Shown here piece by piece: positions 1 through 13,108 of a stretch of 64,000 bases of DNA. How positions within the stretch are numbered: position 1 is the first letter of the stretch; every line of letters starts with the position of its first letter. Below the pieces are notes generated by a model, which worked only from the letters and a program-made list of their open reading frames with translations, was not told the DNA's origin and ran no database searches. This DNA comes from Prorocentrum cordatum. Lineage: Eukaryota; Sar; Dinophyceae; Prorocentrales; Prorocentraceae. Made by a program: the position numbers and the translations under genes. The stretch lies in assembly GCA_963575745.1 (NCBI GenBank), contig CAUYUJ010014338.1, forward strand, positions 64,001 through 128,000. The letters run 5' to 3'.

Positions 1-250
1 GCCCTCAGTCCCCTTCGAGGTCTCCATGGTGAGTACAATAATAACCCTAAGGAACGCCAGCTATGGTACAACGTGGCACTTCTGGCCACGGTGAGTCTCG
101 ACCGCGAATAGGTTCGCCGACCTAGATCAAAGGAACAGTCCCCACATCAGAGCTCTCCTGAGCCCAAAGTGGTTCCTATCTCAGCGTGTTGCATGTACTC
201 TGAGTTCTCTTCAGGCGGCCCAGCTCGCGGATTGCCTGGGGCGTGGCGCG
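1..250. other. No gene recognised
   Basis: Unique-looking sequence. A CAG/GTGAGT-like string occurs near 80-100, but there is no extended reading frame around it, so no exon is called. Confidence 0.5.
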
Positions 251-1150
251 TGACTATTGGGCCGCCCCGCGCGACTTTCTTCCGAATTGGTCCCACCGAG
301 ACCGCCGGGAGGCTCTAGAGGCGCCATAGAAGCCCATAGAGACCTCCAAGTGGCCCCACAGAGGCCCTCCAAACGCCCCAAGAGACCCCGGGAGGCCTCC
401 AAGAGGCATCCCACGAGCTCGTCTCAAGAGACCCTGTGAGGCGCCCAAAAGGACTCTGACTCCAAACCCAGGCACTGTGATAGGATGGGCCGACGGCCGC
501 AAAATTCCGCCGCCGCCCCCGTAGCATACTGGATGAATGTTGACGTGACAGGCCTTTCAAATCCCGCTGACTGTTCTAAAAGGTTCTCGGTGGCCTCTGC
601 CACCAGGCTGGCCCCGCGTCAGTGACAGATCCAAGACGACCAAGATGGCCGCAGATGGCCTCCAACACGGTCCAGGGACACCAAAGATGGACCCCAACGA
701 ACCCAAAACGTCCCCAATATTGCCTCCATACGGCCCGAGATGGTTCAAGACGGCTCCATATGTACTGAAGACGACCCAAGAGGGCTCCAAGAGGCCCTCT
801 TGGATGACGCGAAGAAGCCAAAAGCATTGATCACAGGATTATCAAATTCCCGCCTCCGCGGGCGTCCGACGGCCAGATGACGGCCCCATATGCCTCTAAA
901 GGAGCCCGCAGACGGCCCCAGAAACCCCCAAGAGGGCGCCAAGATGGGCCACTCAGGCGCCAGGGCTGCCCACGAGGCCCTCCAGGAGAGCCCCAAAACG
1001 TCCCTAAAGCTCCCCAAGAAGCCCCACGAGAGCTCCAAGACAACCTCAGGACGGCCCCAGGGACCTACATGACGCCCCGGCATGCTCCCCAAGGAGGGCC
1101 TCACGGTGGCCCAGAGAAGCTTGTAGGGGCCCCATGCAGGCCCCGAGAGG
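250..1150. repeat. Degenerate short GC-rich repeat field
   Basis: The text is dominated by variants of GAGGCC, CCCCAAG and CTCCAAGA spaced about 9-12 bases apart. All overlapping reading frames of 60-160 codons encode only low-complexity Gly/Ala/Pro/Arg/Trp strings, which is what such a repeat produces. No gene is supported. Confidence 0.55.
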
Positions 1151-1159
1151 CATCCAAAA

Positions 1160-1222
1160 GTCCTCCTTTTCCTCCGTTTCCTCCCGCCGCCTCCTCCGCC
1201 TCCTCCTCCTCCTCCTCCTCCG
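1160..1222. repeat. TCC/CCG microsatellite
   Basis: An almost pure run of TCC triplets mixed with CGCC. It explains the polyglycine tract seen in minus-strand translation. Confidence 0.85.
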
Positions 1223-1656
1223 AGTGACTCACTCACTCTCGCGGCTGATGTGGGTTAGATCCTGAAGCCGTCCCCAGCCCTGCCCCCCCAAACAGGGAGG
1301 CAGGGCCGGTTTTGAAAGGTGGCGCCACTCGCCGAAAAGGGGAGGCTACCCCAGGAGGCGAGGGAGAAACGCGGAGGGGGACGACGCGGGAGGACAGCAA
1401 CAAGAAAAGGAGCAAACAGGGGAGGGCAAGCACGCATGACGAGGCGGGGGAGGCGAGGGAGAGGTCCCAGCGATTCACCGAATCCCACGAGAGCCCCCCG
1501 GTATAAGTGCGGGGACGCAAGACAGAGAGGCGGCGGTGGAATGAAATGGGGGGGCGCTAGGGGGGGTCGGTCAAAAGCTGGGGCCTTGATAGCTGTAGCA
1601 ACGCAAACGCTAGAAGGTTAGATCCTGCAGGGAAGTTATTGCTCTCCTCTGCCTCC
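1223..1656. other. Purine-rich DNA without a recognised gene
   Basis: Short overlapping reading frames rich in Arg, Gly and Glu, caused by AGG/GGGA-rich sequence. Nothing resembling a conserved domain was seen. Confidence 0.5.
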
Positions 1657-2957
1657 TCATCCTCTCCTCTGACCCCCCCGCCCAATCCGCCCCGCTACGT
1701 GCGGAGAGCGGCGTAGAAGGCGCGGCGCAGAAGGCGGCGCTAGTGCCGTGCACGTGGTCGTGGAGGAGGTAAGGAGGGATCGCACAGGAGGAAGAGGTGG
1801 AATGACCATGGGCACAGCGCAGGTATTAGAGCAGCGGCGATTGCGAGGCGGCGCGGGGAGGCCAGGACACGGTCGAAGGACGAGGGCAGAAAGTGCAGCG
1901 GTGAAGGCTCGAGCACGCGCGTAGGGCGATGGCGCCAGGACATGAGGGCGAGGAAGCATGGAGGAAGAGGAGATCCTGGCGCCTAAATGGGTCGCCTGGC
2001 GGGCTGCGGATAGCATGCTTTTAGGGCGGAAGCAGAGGGCCGCATTGGCAAGCTCTTTAGGAGGTCCCAGCAGTAGGGTCGCTCTCTTGGAATGAGGGGA
2101 GGACCAGTCGACCCTTCTGTAAATGTCTACTGGCACTGACGCGGCAGAACTTCGGTGAGCAGGCTACGCTGGGATGGAGACAGAGCAAATGAAAAAGATG
2201 ATATACTGGTAGGCATGGCGATGCGATATGGAACCTAGGCGCTGGTGGGTGGGCGGGTAAGAGCGCGCCGCAGAACGTCGCCCCCCGGCCCTCTCCACCC
2301 TGTCTAACCTGGCCCCCCCCCCATCTGTCCTGACCTGTAGCCCTCAGAGGCAGAAGTAAGGGGGGTACTTGAAGTGGAAGGGGCACTTGAAATCGGAGTA
2401 GATGAGATCGGATGGGCCGGAAAGGAAGTCCATGCTCATGCCCCAAAGAGGTGGGTGTCGATGCTCGGGGTCGGAGGTGTGTAGCCTGTGATGGCTGGTT
2501 GAGTGGCTAGTAGCAGCGGTGGTCGGCGTAGGGCGCGTAGCAACTCGCGCGGCTTCGCGCAGTGGCGAGAATGGCTACCGCCAGTGGTGAGGGGCGTAGT
2601 TGGTTGACGTCGTCGAGCTTGTCGAGGAACTTTGAGGTCGAGTCGTTGGCGAAAATGGTTGCCTTCTGGGCGCCTACGGCCGTGTTGTAGCTGACCTGCG
2701 GTCCCCCTACCTTCGAAGTATGGGGTATCGAACTTCTCCAGGATGTCGTGGCAGTGGGAGCGGTACTCGATGATGACGCCTGCGAGCAAGGCCTGTTTGC
2801 TGCTTCACATGTTGCTGGACTGAGCGATGGTACCGCGCGCCCAGAGCTCGTTCTTGCTGTTGAAGGACACGTTGAATATTGTGACCTCGTCGCCCTCGTT
2901 GACAAGATGGTAAGCTGTAAGTGCACAGTGGCCTTGAGCTGTAAGTGCACAGTGGCG
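1657..2957 (-). pseudogene. Broken minus-strand coding-like remnant
   Basis: Base composition is less extreme than in the neighbours and resembles the decayed coding region at 13.6-26 kb. On the minus strand short coding-like strings can be read in shifting frames, for example NELWARGTIAQ near 2820-2860, VIIEYRSHCHDILEKFDTPY near 2710-2790 and AVGAQKATIFANDSTSKFL near 2620-2690. Frameshifts and stops separate them. I do not recognise a domain. It is plausibly the far end of the retroelement island now split by the satellite at 2958-13566, because both flanks of the satellite carry TGTGCACTTA-like repeats. That connection is inferred. Confidence 0.3.
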
Positions 2958-5394
2958 TGTATTTTAGCATTGAATTTGAGCAGTTTATTTTAGCATTGGA
3001 TTTTAGCATTGGAATTTAGCGTTGGAATTCAGCATTGGATTTGACATTTGATTTGAAAGTTAGCACTGCATTTTAGCAGTGGACTCAAGCATTGGATTTG
3101 AGAATGGGACTTTAGCACTGGATGGTGGCATTGGATCTCAGCATCGGAATTTACCATTGGATTTTTTTAACATTTGGGCTTTAGCATTGGATTTTAGCAT
3201 TGAATTTTAGCATTGGATTTTAGCATTGGGCTTTAGCATTGGATTTTAGCAATGGATTTCGGTACCGCGCCGGGCGTTCTGCAAGACTTTCACAGCGCCG
3301 TGGATTTCGGCGCGCAAGAGTTCGGCGCCATGACAATTGGATTTCAGCATTGAATTTTAGCATGTGGCTTTAACCTTGGATTTTAGCATTGGGTTTTTCA
3401 CGCTGGATTTTAGCATTGGGTTTTAAACTTGCATTTTAGCATTGGCTTTAGCACTGGAGCTTAGCATTTGTTTTTACATTGGATTTTAGCATTGCGTTTT
3501 AGCATTGGATTTTAGCATTGGGTTTTACCATTGGATTTCGGTACCTTGCCGGGCGTTCTGCAAGACGTTCAGCGCCGATTTCGCCGCGCAAGAGTTCGGC
3601 GCCATTAGCATTGGGTTTTAGCATTGGATTTTAGCACTGGGTTTTAGCATTGGGTTTTAGCATTGGATGTTAGCATTTGATTTTAGCATTGGATTTGAGC
3701 ATTGGATGTTATCGTTGGATTTTAGCACTGGGTTTTAGCATTGCATGTTAGCATTTGATTCTAGCATTGGATTTCGGCACCGTGCCGGGCGTGCTGCAAG
3801 ACGCTCAGCGCCACGGATGTCGGCGCGCAAGAATTCGGCGCCGTTAGCATTGGATGTTAGCATTGGATTTTAGCATGGGGCTGTACCATTGGATTTGCGC
3901 ATCAGCGCAGCGGATTTGGGCGCGCGAGGATTCGGCGCCGTTAGCATTGGATTTTGTCAGTGGATTTTAGCATTGGGTTGTAGCATTGGATTTTAGCATT
4001 GGATTTGAGCATTGGGCTTCAGCCATGAATTTAAACATTGGATTTTAGCATTGGACTTCAGCACTGGATTTCAACATTAGATTGCAGCATTGGATTTTAG
4101 CATTGGGTTTTAGCATTGGATTTTACCATTGGATTTTAGCATTGGATTTTAGCATTGGCTTTTAGCATTGGTATTAGCATTGGATTTTACCATTGTATTT
4201 TAGCACTGGGTTTTATCATTTTAGCATTTGATTTTAGCATTGGATTTTAACATTGGATTTTAGCATTGAATTTTAGCATTGGATTTTAACATTGGATGTT
4301 AGCATTGGATTTCTGTGCCGCGCCGAGCTTTCTGCACGACCTTCAGCCGCGGATTTTGGCGCGCAAGAGTTCGGCGCCGTTAGCATTGGATTTTAGCATT
4401 GGATTTGAACAGCAGCGCCGCGGATTTCGGCGCGCAAGAGTTCGGCGCCGTTAGCATTGGAGTTTAGGATTGGATTTTAGCATTGGATTGTGGGATTGGG
4501 TTTTAGCATTGAAATTTAGCATTTGGTTTTAGCATTGGACTGTAGCATTGGATTTTAGACTTGGATTTCGGCACCGATCCAGGCGTGTAAGAATTCGGCG
4601 CCGTCAGCATTGGAGTTGAGCGTTGGAGTTTAGCATGGGGCTTAAGCATTGGATTTTAGCATTCGATTTAAGCATTGGACTGTAGCATTGGATTTTACCA
4701 TTGGATTCTAGCATTGGAAAAGAGCTTGGGGTTTCGGCACCGTGCCGGGCGTTCTGCAAGACTTTCAGCGCCGCGGATTTCGGCGCGCGAGAAAATTATA
4801 CAATGGGCTTTCGCATTGGATTTTAGCAGGGGATTTTAGCCTTGGTTTTTAGCACCTTGCCGGGGCTTCCGCATGATTCCGGCGCCGCGGGTTTCGGCGC
4901 TCAAGCGTTCGGCGCCGTTAGCATTGGATTTTAGCAAGGGGCTGTAGCGTTGAATTTGAGCACCTTGCCGCCGTTAGCATTGGATTTTAGCATTGGATTT
5001 TAGCATTGGAGTTTGACATTTGATTTTAGCATTGGATTTTAGCATTGGGTTTTAGCATTTGAATTTAGCACTGGATTGTAGCATTGGAGTTTAGCAGCTT
5101 GCCGGGGGGTCCGAATGATTTCGGCGCCGCGGGTTTCGGCGCGCAAGAATTCGGCGCCGTTAGCATTGGAATTTAGCATTGGATTTTAGCATTGGAATTC
5201 AGCATTGGAACTTTAGCATTAGATCTCGGCACCTTGTCGGCGTTTCCGCGCGATTTCGACGCCGCAGGCTTCGGCGCGCAAGAATTCGGCGCCGTTAGCA
5301 TTGGAGTTTAGCATGGGATTTTAACATTGGAATTTAGCAATTGACTTTAGCATTGGATTTTGGCACGACGATGGCTGTATTAAGATGAGTAAGA

Positions 5395-5870
5395 GGAGGA
5401 TGAGGACGAGGAGGAAGAGGAGGAGGGCGAGGAGGAAGAGGAGGAGGAGGAGGAGGAGGAGGATGGGGGGCGGAGTAGGACGAGGAGGAGGGCGACGACG
5501 ACGGGGACGACGGGGACGAGGTGGAGGATGAGGAGGAGGAGAGGGAGGAGGAAGAGGAAGATGAGGAAGAGGAAGAGAAGGACGAGGAGGAAGAGGGGGA
5601 CGAGGGGGAGAAGGAGGAGGATGGGGGGGGGGAAGAGGAGGATGAGGAAGACGAGGAGGGTGATGAGGAGGAGGATGGAGGACGATGGCGGATGAACAAC
5701 AATGCTGGTGACAATGATGATTCTGATGATGCTGATGAGGACGACGATGAATATGACGATGGTGATGATGGTGCTGATGGTGATGATGGTACTGGGCTGC
5801 GTGTTGTTGATGATGACGGAGATGATGATGATGATGATGATGGTGATGGTGGCGGCGATGATGATCGCCG
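5395..5870. repeat. Purine-rich and GAT-rich leader, block 1
   Basis: About 300 bp of GAGGA/GGAGGAAG followed by about 170 bp of GATGAT-type triplets. The plus strand translates to acidic Glu/Asp runs and the minus strand to Ser/Pro runs. The same pair of leaders precedes each 19-bp block, so it belongs to the higher-order unit. Confidence 0.85.
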
Positions 5871-5879
5871 ACACAGGCG

Positions 5880-6585
5880 GATGGTGCTGGTCCTGCGGGG
5901 CCGTGCTGGTCTTGCCGTGCCGTGCTGGTCTTGCTGTGCCGCGCTGGTATTGCTGTGCCGTGCTGGTCTTGCTGTGCCGTGCTGGTCTTGCTGCGCCGTG
6001 CTGGTCTTGCTGCGCCGTGCTGGTCTTGCTGGGCCGTGCTGGCTTTGCTGCGCCGTGCTGGTCTTGCTGCGCCGTGCTGCCCTTGCTGCGCCGTGCTGGC
6101 CTCGCTGCACCGTGCTGGTCTTGCTGCGCCGCGCTGGTCTTGCTGCGCCGTGCTGGTCTTGCTGTGCCGTGCTGGTCTCGCTGCGCCGTGCTGGTCTTGC
6201 TGTGCCGTGCTGGTCTTGCTGCGCCGAGCTGGCCTTGCTGCGCCGAGCTGGTCTTGCTGTGCCGTGCTGGTCTTGTTGTGCCGTGCTGGTCTTGCTGCGC
6301 CGCGTTGGTCTCGCTGTGCCGTGCTGGTCTCGCTGTGCCGCGCTGGCCTTGCTGTGCCGTGCTGGTCCTGCTGCGCCGTGCTGGTCTTGCCGCGACGTGC
6401 TGGTCTTGCCGTGCCTCGCTGGTCTTGCTTTGCCGCGCTGGTCTTGCCGTGCCGCGCTGGTCTTGCTGCGCCGTGCTGGTCTTGCTGTGCCGTGCTGGCA
6501 TTGCTGTGCCGCGCTGGTCTTGCCGTGCCGCGCTGGTCTTGCTGCGCCGCGCTGGTCTTGCCGAGCCGTGCTGGTCTTCTCCTAG
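5880..6585. repeat. 19-bp minisatellite, block 1
   Basis: About 37 copies of CTTGCTGTGCCGTGCTGGT with GTG/GCG and CTG/CCG variants. Because 19 is not a multiple of 3 and the unit has no stop on either strand, all frames stay open for hundreds of codons. Every frame on a given strand reads the same 19-residue cycle, such as AGLAVPCWSCCAVLVLLCR. This is not evidence for a protein. Confidence 0.95.
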
Positions 6586-8349
6586 CAGTTGATTCTAGCG
6601 TTGGATTTTAGCATTGGATTTTCGCATTGGATTTCACTATCGGATTTTAGCATTGGATTTTAGCATTGGATGTTAGCGTTGAATTTTAGCATTGGATTTT
6701 AGCACTTGATGTAAGCATTGGATTTTAGCATTGGATTTCGGCATCGCGCCGGGCGTTCTGCAAGACTTTCAGCGCCGCGGATTTCGGCGCGCAAGAATCC
6801 GGCGCCGTTAGCATTGGATTTTAGCAATGGATTTTACATTGGATTTTAGCACGGGGCTTTAGCATTGGATTTGAGCATCGGCGCAGCGGATTTGGGCGCG
6901 CAAGGATTCGGCGCCGTTAGCATTGGATTTGAGCATTGGATTTTAGCATTGGATTTGAACATTGGATTTTACCATTGGATTTGAGCGCTGGATTTTAGCA
7001 TAGGGGTTCAGCACTGGATTTCAGAATTGGACCTCAGCATTGGTTTTCAGCATTAGACTGCAGCACTGGATCTTAGCATTGGATTTGAGCCATGGAGTTT
7101 AGCATTGGAATTTAGCATTGGCTTTTCGCATTGGATGTTAGCATTGGATTTTAGCATTCGTGTTTAGCATTGGCTTTAGCAGTGGATTTTACCATTGGAT
7201 GTCAGCACTGGGTTGTAGCATTGGGTTTTAGCATTGGATTTTAGCATTGGGCTTTCGCATGAGGTTTTTGCATTGGGTTTCGGTGCCGCGCCGAGCTTTC
7301 TGCGGGACTTTCAGCCGCGGATTTCGGCGCGCCAGAGTTCGGCACCGTTAGCATTGGATTGTAACATTGGGTTTTAGCATTGGATTTGAGCACCATCGCC
7401 GCGGATTTCGGCGCGCAAGAATTCGGCGCCGTTAGCATTGGAGTTTACCATTGGATTTTCGCCATGGACTTTAACATTGGCTTTTAGCATTGGGTTCTAG
7501 CCTTGGAGTGCAGCCTTGGATTGTAGCAGTTCGGCGCCGCTCCGGGCGCGCAAGAATTCGGCGCCGTTAGCATTGGAGTTTAGCGTTGGATTTTAGCATT
7601 GGATTTTAGCATTGGATTTTAACATTCGGTTTTAGCATTTGGATTGTAGCATTGGATTTTAGCAATGGATTTTAGCATTGGGTTTTAGCATTGGAGTTTA
7701 GCCTAGGGTTTCGGTACCGTGCCGGGCGTTCTGCAAGACCTTCAGCGCCGCGGATTTCGGCGCGCGAGAAATTTTAGCATTGGATTCTAACATTGTATGT
7801 TAGCATTGGGTTTTAGCACCTTGCCGGGGCTCCCGCATGATTTCGGCGCCGCGGGTTTCGGCGCTCAAGCGTTCGGCGCTGTAGCACTGGATTTTAGCAT
7901 TGGATTTGGGCATTGAATTTGAGCACCTTGCCGCCGTTAGCATTGGATTTGAGCATTGGGTTTTAGCATTGGAGTTTATCATTGGGTTCTAGCATTGGGT
8001 TCTAGCATTGGATTTTAGCATTTGGTTTTGGCATTGGAGTCTAGCATTGGAGTTTAGCAGCTTGCCTGGGGTTCCAAATGATTTCGGCGCCGCGGGCCTC
8101 GGCGCGCCAGAATTCGGCGCCGCTAGCATTGCAGTTTAGCATTGGATTGTTGCGTTGGATTTTAGCATTGGAACTCAGCATTGGAATTTTGGCATTAGAT
8201 GGCGGCACCTTGTCGGCGTTTCCGCGCGAGTTCGACGCTGCAGGCTTCGGCGCGCAAGAATTTGGATTTTAGCGTTGGATTTTGAATTTTGGATTTTGGC
8301 ATTGGGCTTTCGCATTGGATTTTAGCATTGGATTTTAGCACGACGATGG

Positions 8350-8750
8350 GGGTTATTAGTACGAAGAAGAAGGGGGGGAGGAGGAGGGGGAGGGGGGGGA
8401 GGAGGAGAGACGAGGAGGACGAGGTGGAGAAGGAGGAGGAAGAGGAGAAGGACGAGGAGGAGGGGGAGGAGGGGGAGGCGGAGAAGGTGGAGGAGGAGGA
8501 GGGGGAGAGGGGAGGAGAAGGAGGAGGAGGGGGAAACTGAAAAGGAGGAAGAGGATGTGGAAGACGAGGAGGGTGACGAGGAAGAGGATGGATGGCGGGT
8601 GAACAACGATGCTGGTGACAATGATGACTCTGATGATGCTGATGAGGACGGCAATGCATATGGCGATGATGATGATGGTACCGAGCTGCAAGTTGATGAT
8701 GACGGAGATGATGATGATGATGATGATGATCGCCGACACAAGAGGATGGT
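8350..8750. repeat. Purine-rich and GAT-rich leader, block 2
   Basis: Second copy of the leader: a GAGGAGG-rich stretch to about 8590, then GATGAT triplets to about 8740. Confidence 0.85.
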
Positions 8751-8754
8751 GATG

Positions 8755-9597
8755 GTATTGCGGTGCCGCGCTGGTCTTGCTGTGCGCTGCTGGCATTGCT
8801 GTGCCGTGCTGGTCTTGCTGTGCCGTGCTGGTCTTGCTGTGCCGTGCTGGTCCTGCTGTGCCGTGCTGGTCCTGCTGTGCCGCGCTGGCTTTGCTGTGCT
8901 GTGCTGGTCTTGCTGTGCCGTGCTGGCTTTGCTGTGACGTGCTGGTCTTGCCGTGCCGAGCTGGTCTTGCTGCGCCGTGGTCTTGCTGTGCCGCGCTGGT
9001 CTTGCTGTGCCGTGCTGGCCTTGCTGTGCCGTGCTGGTCTTGCTGTGGCGTGCTGGCACTGCTGTGCCGCGCTGGTCTTGCTGCGCCACGCTGGCCTTGC
9101 TGCGCCGCGCTGGCATTGCTGCGCCGTGCTGGTCTTGCCGTGCCGTGCTGGTCTTGCCGCGCCGCGCTGGTCTTGCTGTGCCGAGCTGGTCTTGCCGTGC
9201 CGCGCTGGTCTTGCTGCGCCGTGCTGGTCTTGCTGCGCCGTGCTGGTCTTGCTGCGCCGCGCGGGTCTTGCCGTGCCGTGCTGGTCATGCTGCGCCGTGC
9301 TGGTCCTGCTGTGCCGCGCTGGTCTTGCCGCGCCGTGCTGGTCTTGCTGCGCCGCGCTGGTCTTGCCGCGCCGCGCTGGACTCGCTGCGCCGTGCTGGTC
9401 TCGCGGTGCCGCGCTGGTCTTGCTGTGCCGCACTGGTCTTGCTGCGCCGTGCTGGTCTTGCTGCGCCTTGCTGGTCTTGCTGCGCCGTGCTGGTCTTGCC
9501 GTGCCGCGCTGGTCTTGCTGCGCCGCGCTGGTCTTGCCGCGCCGCGCTGGTCTCGCTGCGCCGCGCTGGCCTTGCCGCGCCGCGCTGGTCTTCTTTT
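8755..9597. repeat. 19-bp minisatellite, block 2
   Basis: About 44 copies of the same 19-bp unit as block 1, open in all frames on both strands. The apparent 412-419-codon minus-strand reading frames are produced by this repeat together with the purine-rich leader. Confidence 0.95.
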
Positions 9598-9765
9598 AGC
9601 ATTGGGGTTTAGCATTGGATTTTAGCATTGGCTTTTAGCATTGGACTTTAGCATTGGGTTCTAGCACTGGTTTTTATCATTGGATTTCAGCATTGGATTT
9701 CTGCATTGGCTTTTCGCATTGGCTTTTAGCATTGGCTATTAGCATTTGCTTGTATCATTGGGTTT

Positions 9766-9983
9766 TACTTGCTGCTCCGCGCTGGTATTGCTGTGCCGTG
9801 CTGGTCTTGCTGTGCCGCGCTGGTCTTGCCGCGCCGTGCTGGTCTTGCCGTGCCGTGCTGGTCTTGCTGTGCGGTGCTGGTCTTGCTGTGCCGTGCTGGT
9901 CTTGCTGCGCCGTGCTGGCCTTGCCGCGCCGCGCTGGTCTTGCTGCGCCGCGCTGGTCTTGCCGCGCCGCGCTGGTCTTCTTT
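9766..9983. repeat. Short island of the 19-bp minisatellite
   Basis: About 11 copies of the 19-bp unit without the purine-rich leader, embedded in 14-bp units about 170 bp after block 2. The lack of a leader suggests a local transposition or unequal-exchange product. Confidence 0.9.
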
Positions 9984-11899
9984 AGCATTGGGTTTTATCA
10001 TTGGGCTTTAGCATTGGATTTTAGCAATGGGCTTCAGCGTCGGATTTTAGCATGGGATTTTAGCATTGGATGTTAGCGTTGGATGTTAGCACTGGGTTTT
10101 AGCATTGGGTTCTAGCATTGGATTTTAGCATTGGATTTTAGCACTTGGTTTTAGCATTGGATTTCGGCACCGTGCCGGGCGTTCTGCAAGACCTTCAGCG
10201 CCACGGATTTCGGCGCGCAAGAATTCGGCGCCGTTAGCATTGGATTCCAGCATTGGGTTTTACATTGGATTTTAACATTGGATTTTAGCATTGGATTCGA
10301 GCATCAGCGCAGCGGATTTGGGCGCGCAGGGATTCGGCGCCGTTAGCATTGGATTTTAGCATTGGGCTTTAGCATTGGATTTGAACATTGGATTTCAGCA
10401 TTGGTTTAGTCTTGGATTTTAACATTGGATTTTAGCATTGGATTTTCGCATTGACTTTTAGCATTTGCTTTAGCATTGGGTTTTACCATTGGATTTCAGC
10501 ATTGGGTTTTAGCATTGGGTTTTAGCATTGGATTTTCGCTTTTTAATTTTAGCATTGGATTCTAGCATTGGATCTCGGAACCGCGCCGACCTTTCTGCAA
10601 GACATTCAGCCGCGGATTTCGGCGCGCAAGAGTCCGGCGCCGTTAGCATTTGATTTTAGCATTGGATTTTAGCATTGGATTTGAGCATCAGCGCCGCGGA
10701 TTTCGGCGCGCAAGAACTCGGCGCCGTTAGCATTGGAGTTTAGCATTGGATTTTAGCACTGGGTTTAAACATTGGGAATTAGCACTGGATCTTAGCATTG
10801 GATTGCAGCATTTGATTTTAGCCCTGGATTTCGGCACCGTTCCGGGCGTGCAAGAATTCGGCGCCGTTAACATTGGAGTTTGGCATTGGATTTTAGCATG
10901 GCTCTTAGCATTGGATTGTAGCATTGGATTTTAGCATTGGATTTTAGCATTGGATTCTAGCCTAGGGTTTCGGTACCGTGCCGGGCGTTCTGCGAGACTT
11001 TCAACGCCGCGGATCTCGGCGCGCGAGAAATTTTAGCAGTGGATTTTAGCACTGGACTTTAGCAATGGTTGTTAGCACCTTGCCGGGGCTTCCGCGTGAT
11101 TTAGGCGCCGCGGGTTTCGGCGTTCAAGCGTTCGGCACCGTTAGCACTGGATATCAGAATTGGATCTTAGCATTGAATTTGAGCACCTTGCCGCCGATAG
11201 CATTGGATTTTAGCGTTGGATTTTAGCAGTAGAGTTTAGCCTTGGATTTTAGCCTAGGGTTTCGGAACCGTGCCGGGCGTTCTGCGAGACTGTGAACGCC
11301 GCAGATCTCGGCGCGCGAGAAATATTAACATTGAATTTTAGCATTGGACTTTAGCAATGGTTGTTAGCACCTTGCCGGGGCTTCCGCGCGATTTAGGCGC
11401 CGCGGGTTTCGGCGTTCAAGCGTTCGGCGCCGTTAGCACTGGATATCAGAATTGGATTTTAGCATTGAATTTGAGCACCTTGCCGCCGTTAGCATTGTAG
11501 TTTAACATTGGATTCTAGCAGTAGAGTTTAGCCTTGGATTTTAGCATTGGATTTTGGAATTGGATTATAGCACTTGGTTTTCGCATTGGACTGTAGCATT
11601 GGAGTTCAGCAGCTTGCCGGGGCTTCCAAATGATTTCGGCGCCGCGGGTTTCCGCGCGCAAGAATTCGGCGCCGTTAGCATTGGATTTTAGCGTTGGGTT
11701 TTAGCATTGGGTTTTAGCATTGGATTTCAGCATTGGAATCTTGGCATTAGATTTTGGCACCTTGTCGGCTTTTCTGCATGAGTTCGACGCCGCAGGCTTC
11801 GGCGCGCAAGAATGCGGCGCTAGCATTGGAGTTTCGCATTGGGTTTCAGCATTTGATTTTCGCATTGGGATTTAGCATTGGATCTTAGCACGATGATGG

Positions 11900-12310
11900 G
11901 GGCCATTAAGAGGAATAAGAAGCGGAGGAGGAGGAGGGGGGGAGGAGGAGGAGGAGGAGGAGGAGGAGGAGTAGGAGGGCGACGAGGACGAGGTGGGGGA
12001 TGAGGAGGAGGAGGCGGAGGAGGAGGCGGAGAAGGAGAAGGAGGAGGAGGGGGAGGAGGAGGAGGAGGAAAAAGAAGAGGAGGAGGAGACCGAGGAAGAC
12101 GAGGAGGGTGATGAGGGAGGAGATGGAGGATGATGGCGGATGAACAACGATGCTGATGACAATGATGATTCTGGTGAGGCTGATGAAGACGACGATGAAT
12201 ATGACGATGGTGATTCTGGTGATGATGATACTGGGCTGCATGTTCATGATGACGGGAATGATGATAATGATGCTGATGATGATGGTGATGGTGATGATCG
12301 CCGACGCGGG
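11900..12310. repeat. Purine-rich and GAT-rich leader, block 3
   Basis: Third copy of the leader, purine-rich to about 12120 and GAT-rich to about 12300. Confidence 0.85.
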
Positions 12311-12314
12311 AAAA

Positions 12315-13108
12315 TGGTGCTGGTCTTGCGGTGCCGTGCTGGTCTTGCTGTGCCGTGCTGGTCTTGCTGTGCCGTGCTGGTCTTGCTGTGCCGTGCTGGT
12401 CTTGCTGTGCCGTGCTGACTTTGCTGTGCCGCGCTGGTCTTGCTTCGCCGTGCTGGCTTTGCTGTGCCGTGCTGGTCTTGCTGTGCCGTGCTGGTCTTGC
12501 TGTGCCGCGCTGGTCTTGCCGCGCCGTGCTGGTCTTGCTGTGCCGTGCTGGCACTGCTGTGCCGAGCTGGTCTTGCTGTGACGTGCTGGTCATGCTGTGC
12601 CGAGCTGGTCTTGCTGTGCCGAGCTGGTCTTGCTGTGCCGTGCTGGTCTTGCTGTGCCGTGCTGGTCTTGCTGTGCCGTGCTGGTCTTGCCGCGCCGTGC
12701 TGGTCTTGCTGTGCCGTGCTGGTCTTGTTGTGTCGTGCTGGTCATGCTGCGCGGTGCTGGTCTTGCCGTGCCGTGCAGGTATTGCCGTGCTGCGCTGGTC
12801 TTGATGTGCCGTGCTGGTCTTGCCGCGCCGTGCTGGTTTTGCTGCGCCGTCCTGGCCCTGCTGTGCCGCGCTGGTCTTGCTGTGCCGTGCTGGTCTTGCC
12901 GCGCCGTGCTGGTCTTGCTGTGCCGTGCTGGTCTTGCTGTGCCGTGCTGGTCTTGCTGCGTCGCGCTGGTCTTGCTGCGCCGCGCTGGTCTTGCCGCGCC
13001 GTGCTGACCTTGCCGTGCCGTGCTGGTCTTGCTATGCCGTGCTGGTCTTGCCGCGCCACGCAGGTCTTGCTGCGCCGCGCTGGTCTTGCCGCGCCGTGCT
13101 GGTTGTCT
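12315..13108. repeat. 19-bp minisatellite, block 3
   Basis: About 41 copies of the same 19-bp unit, open in all frames. A tiny further remnant of the unit (about 3-4 copies) lies at 13287-13357 near the right edge of the satellite. Confidence 0.95.

Noticed and set aside
5380-6592. Acidic/Cys-Trp-rich plus-strand ORFs of 229-354 codons and a minus ORF of 373 codons
   Set aside because: Same repeat artefact as above; the same peptide cycle appears in every frame of a strand.
8195-9615. Minus-strand ORFs of 412 and 419 codons (Lys-Thr-Ser-Thr-Ala-Gln-Gln repeats)
   Set aside because: They are produced by the 19-bp minisatellite and the purine-rich leader, which stay open in all frames; no start context, exon structure or domain.
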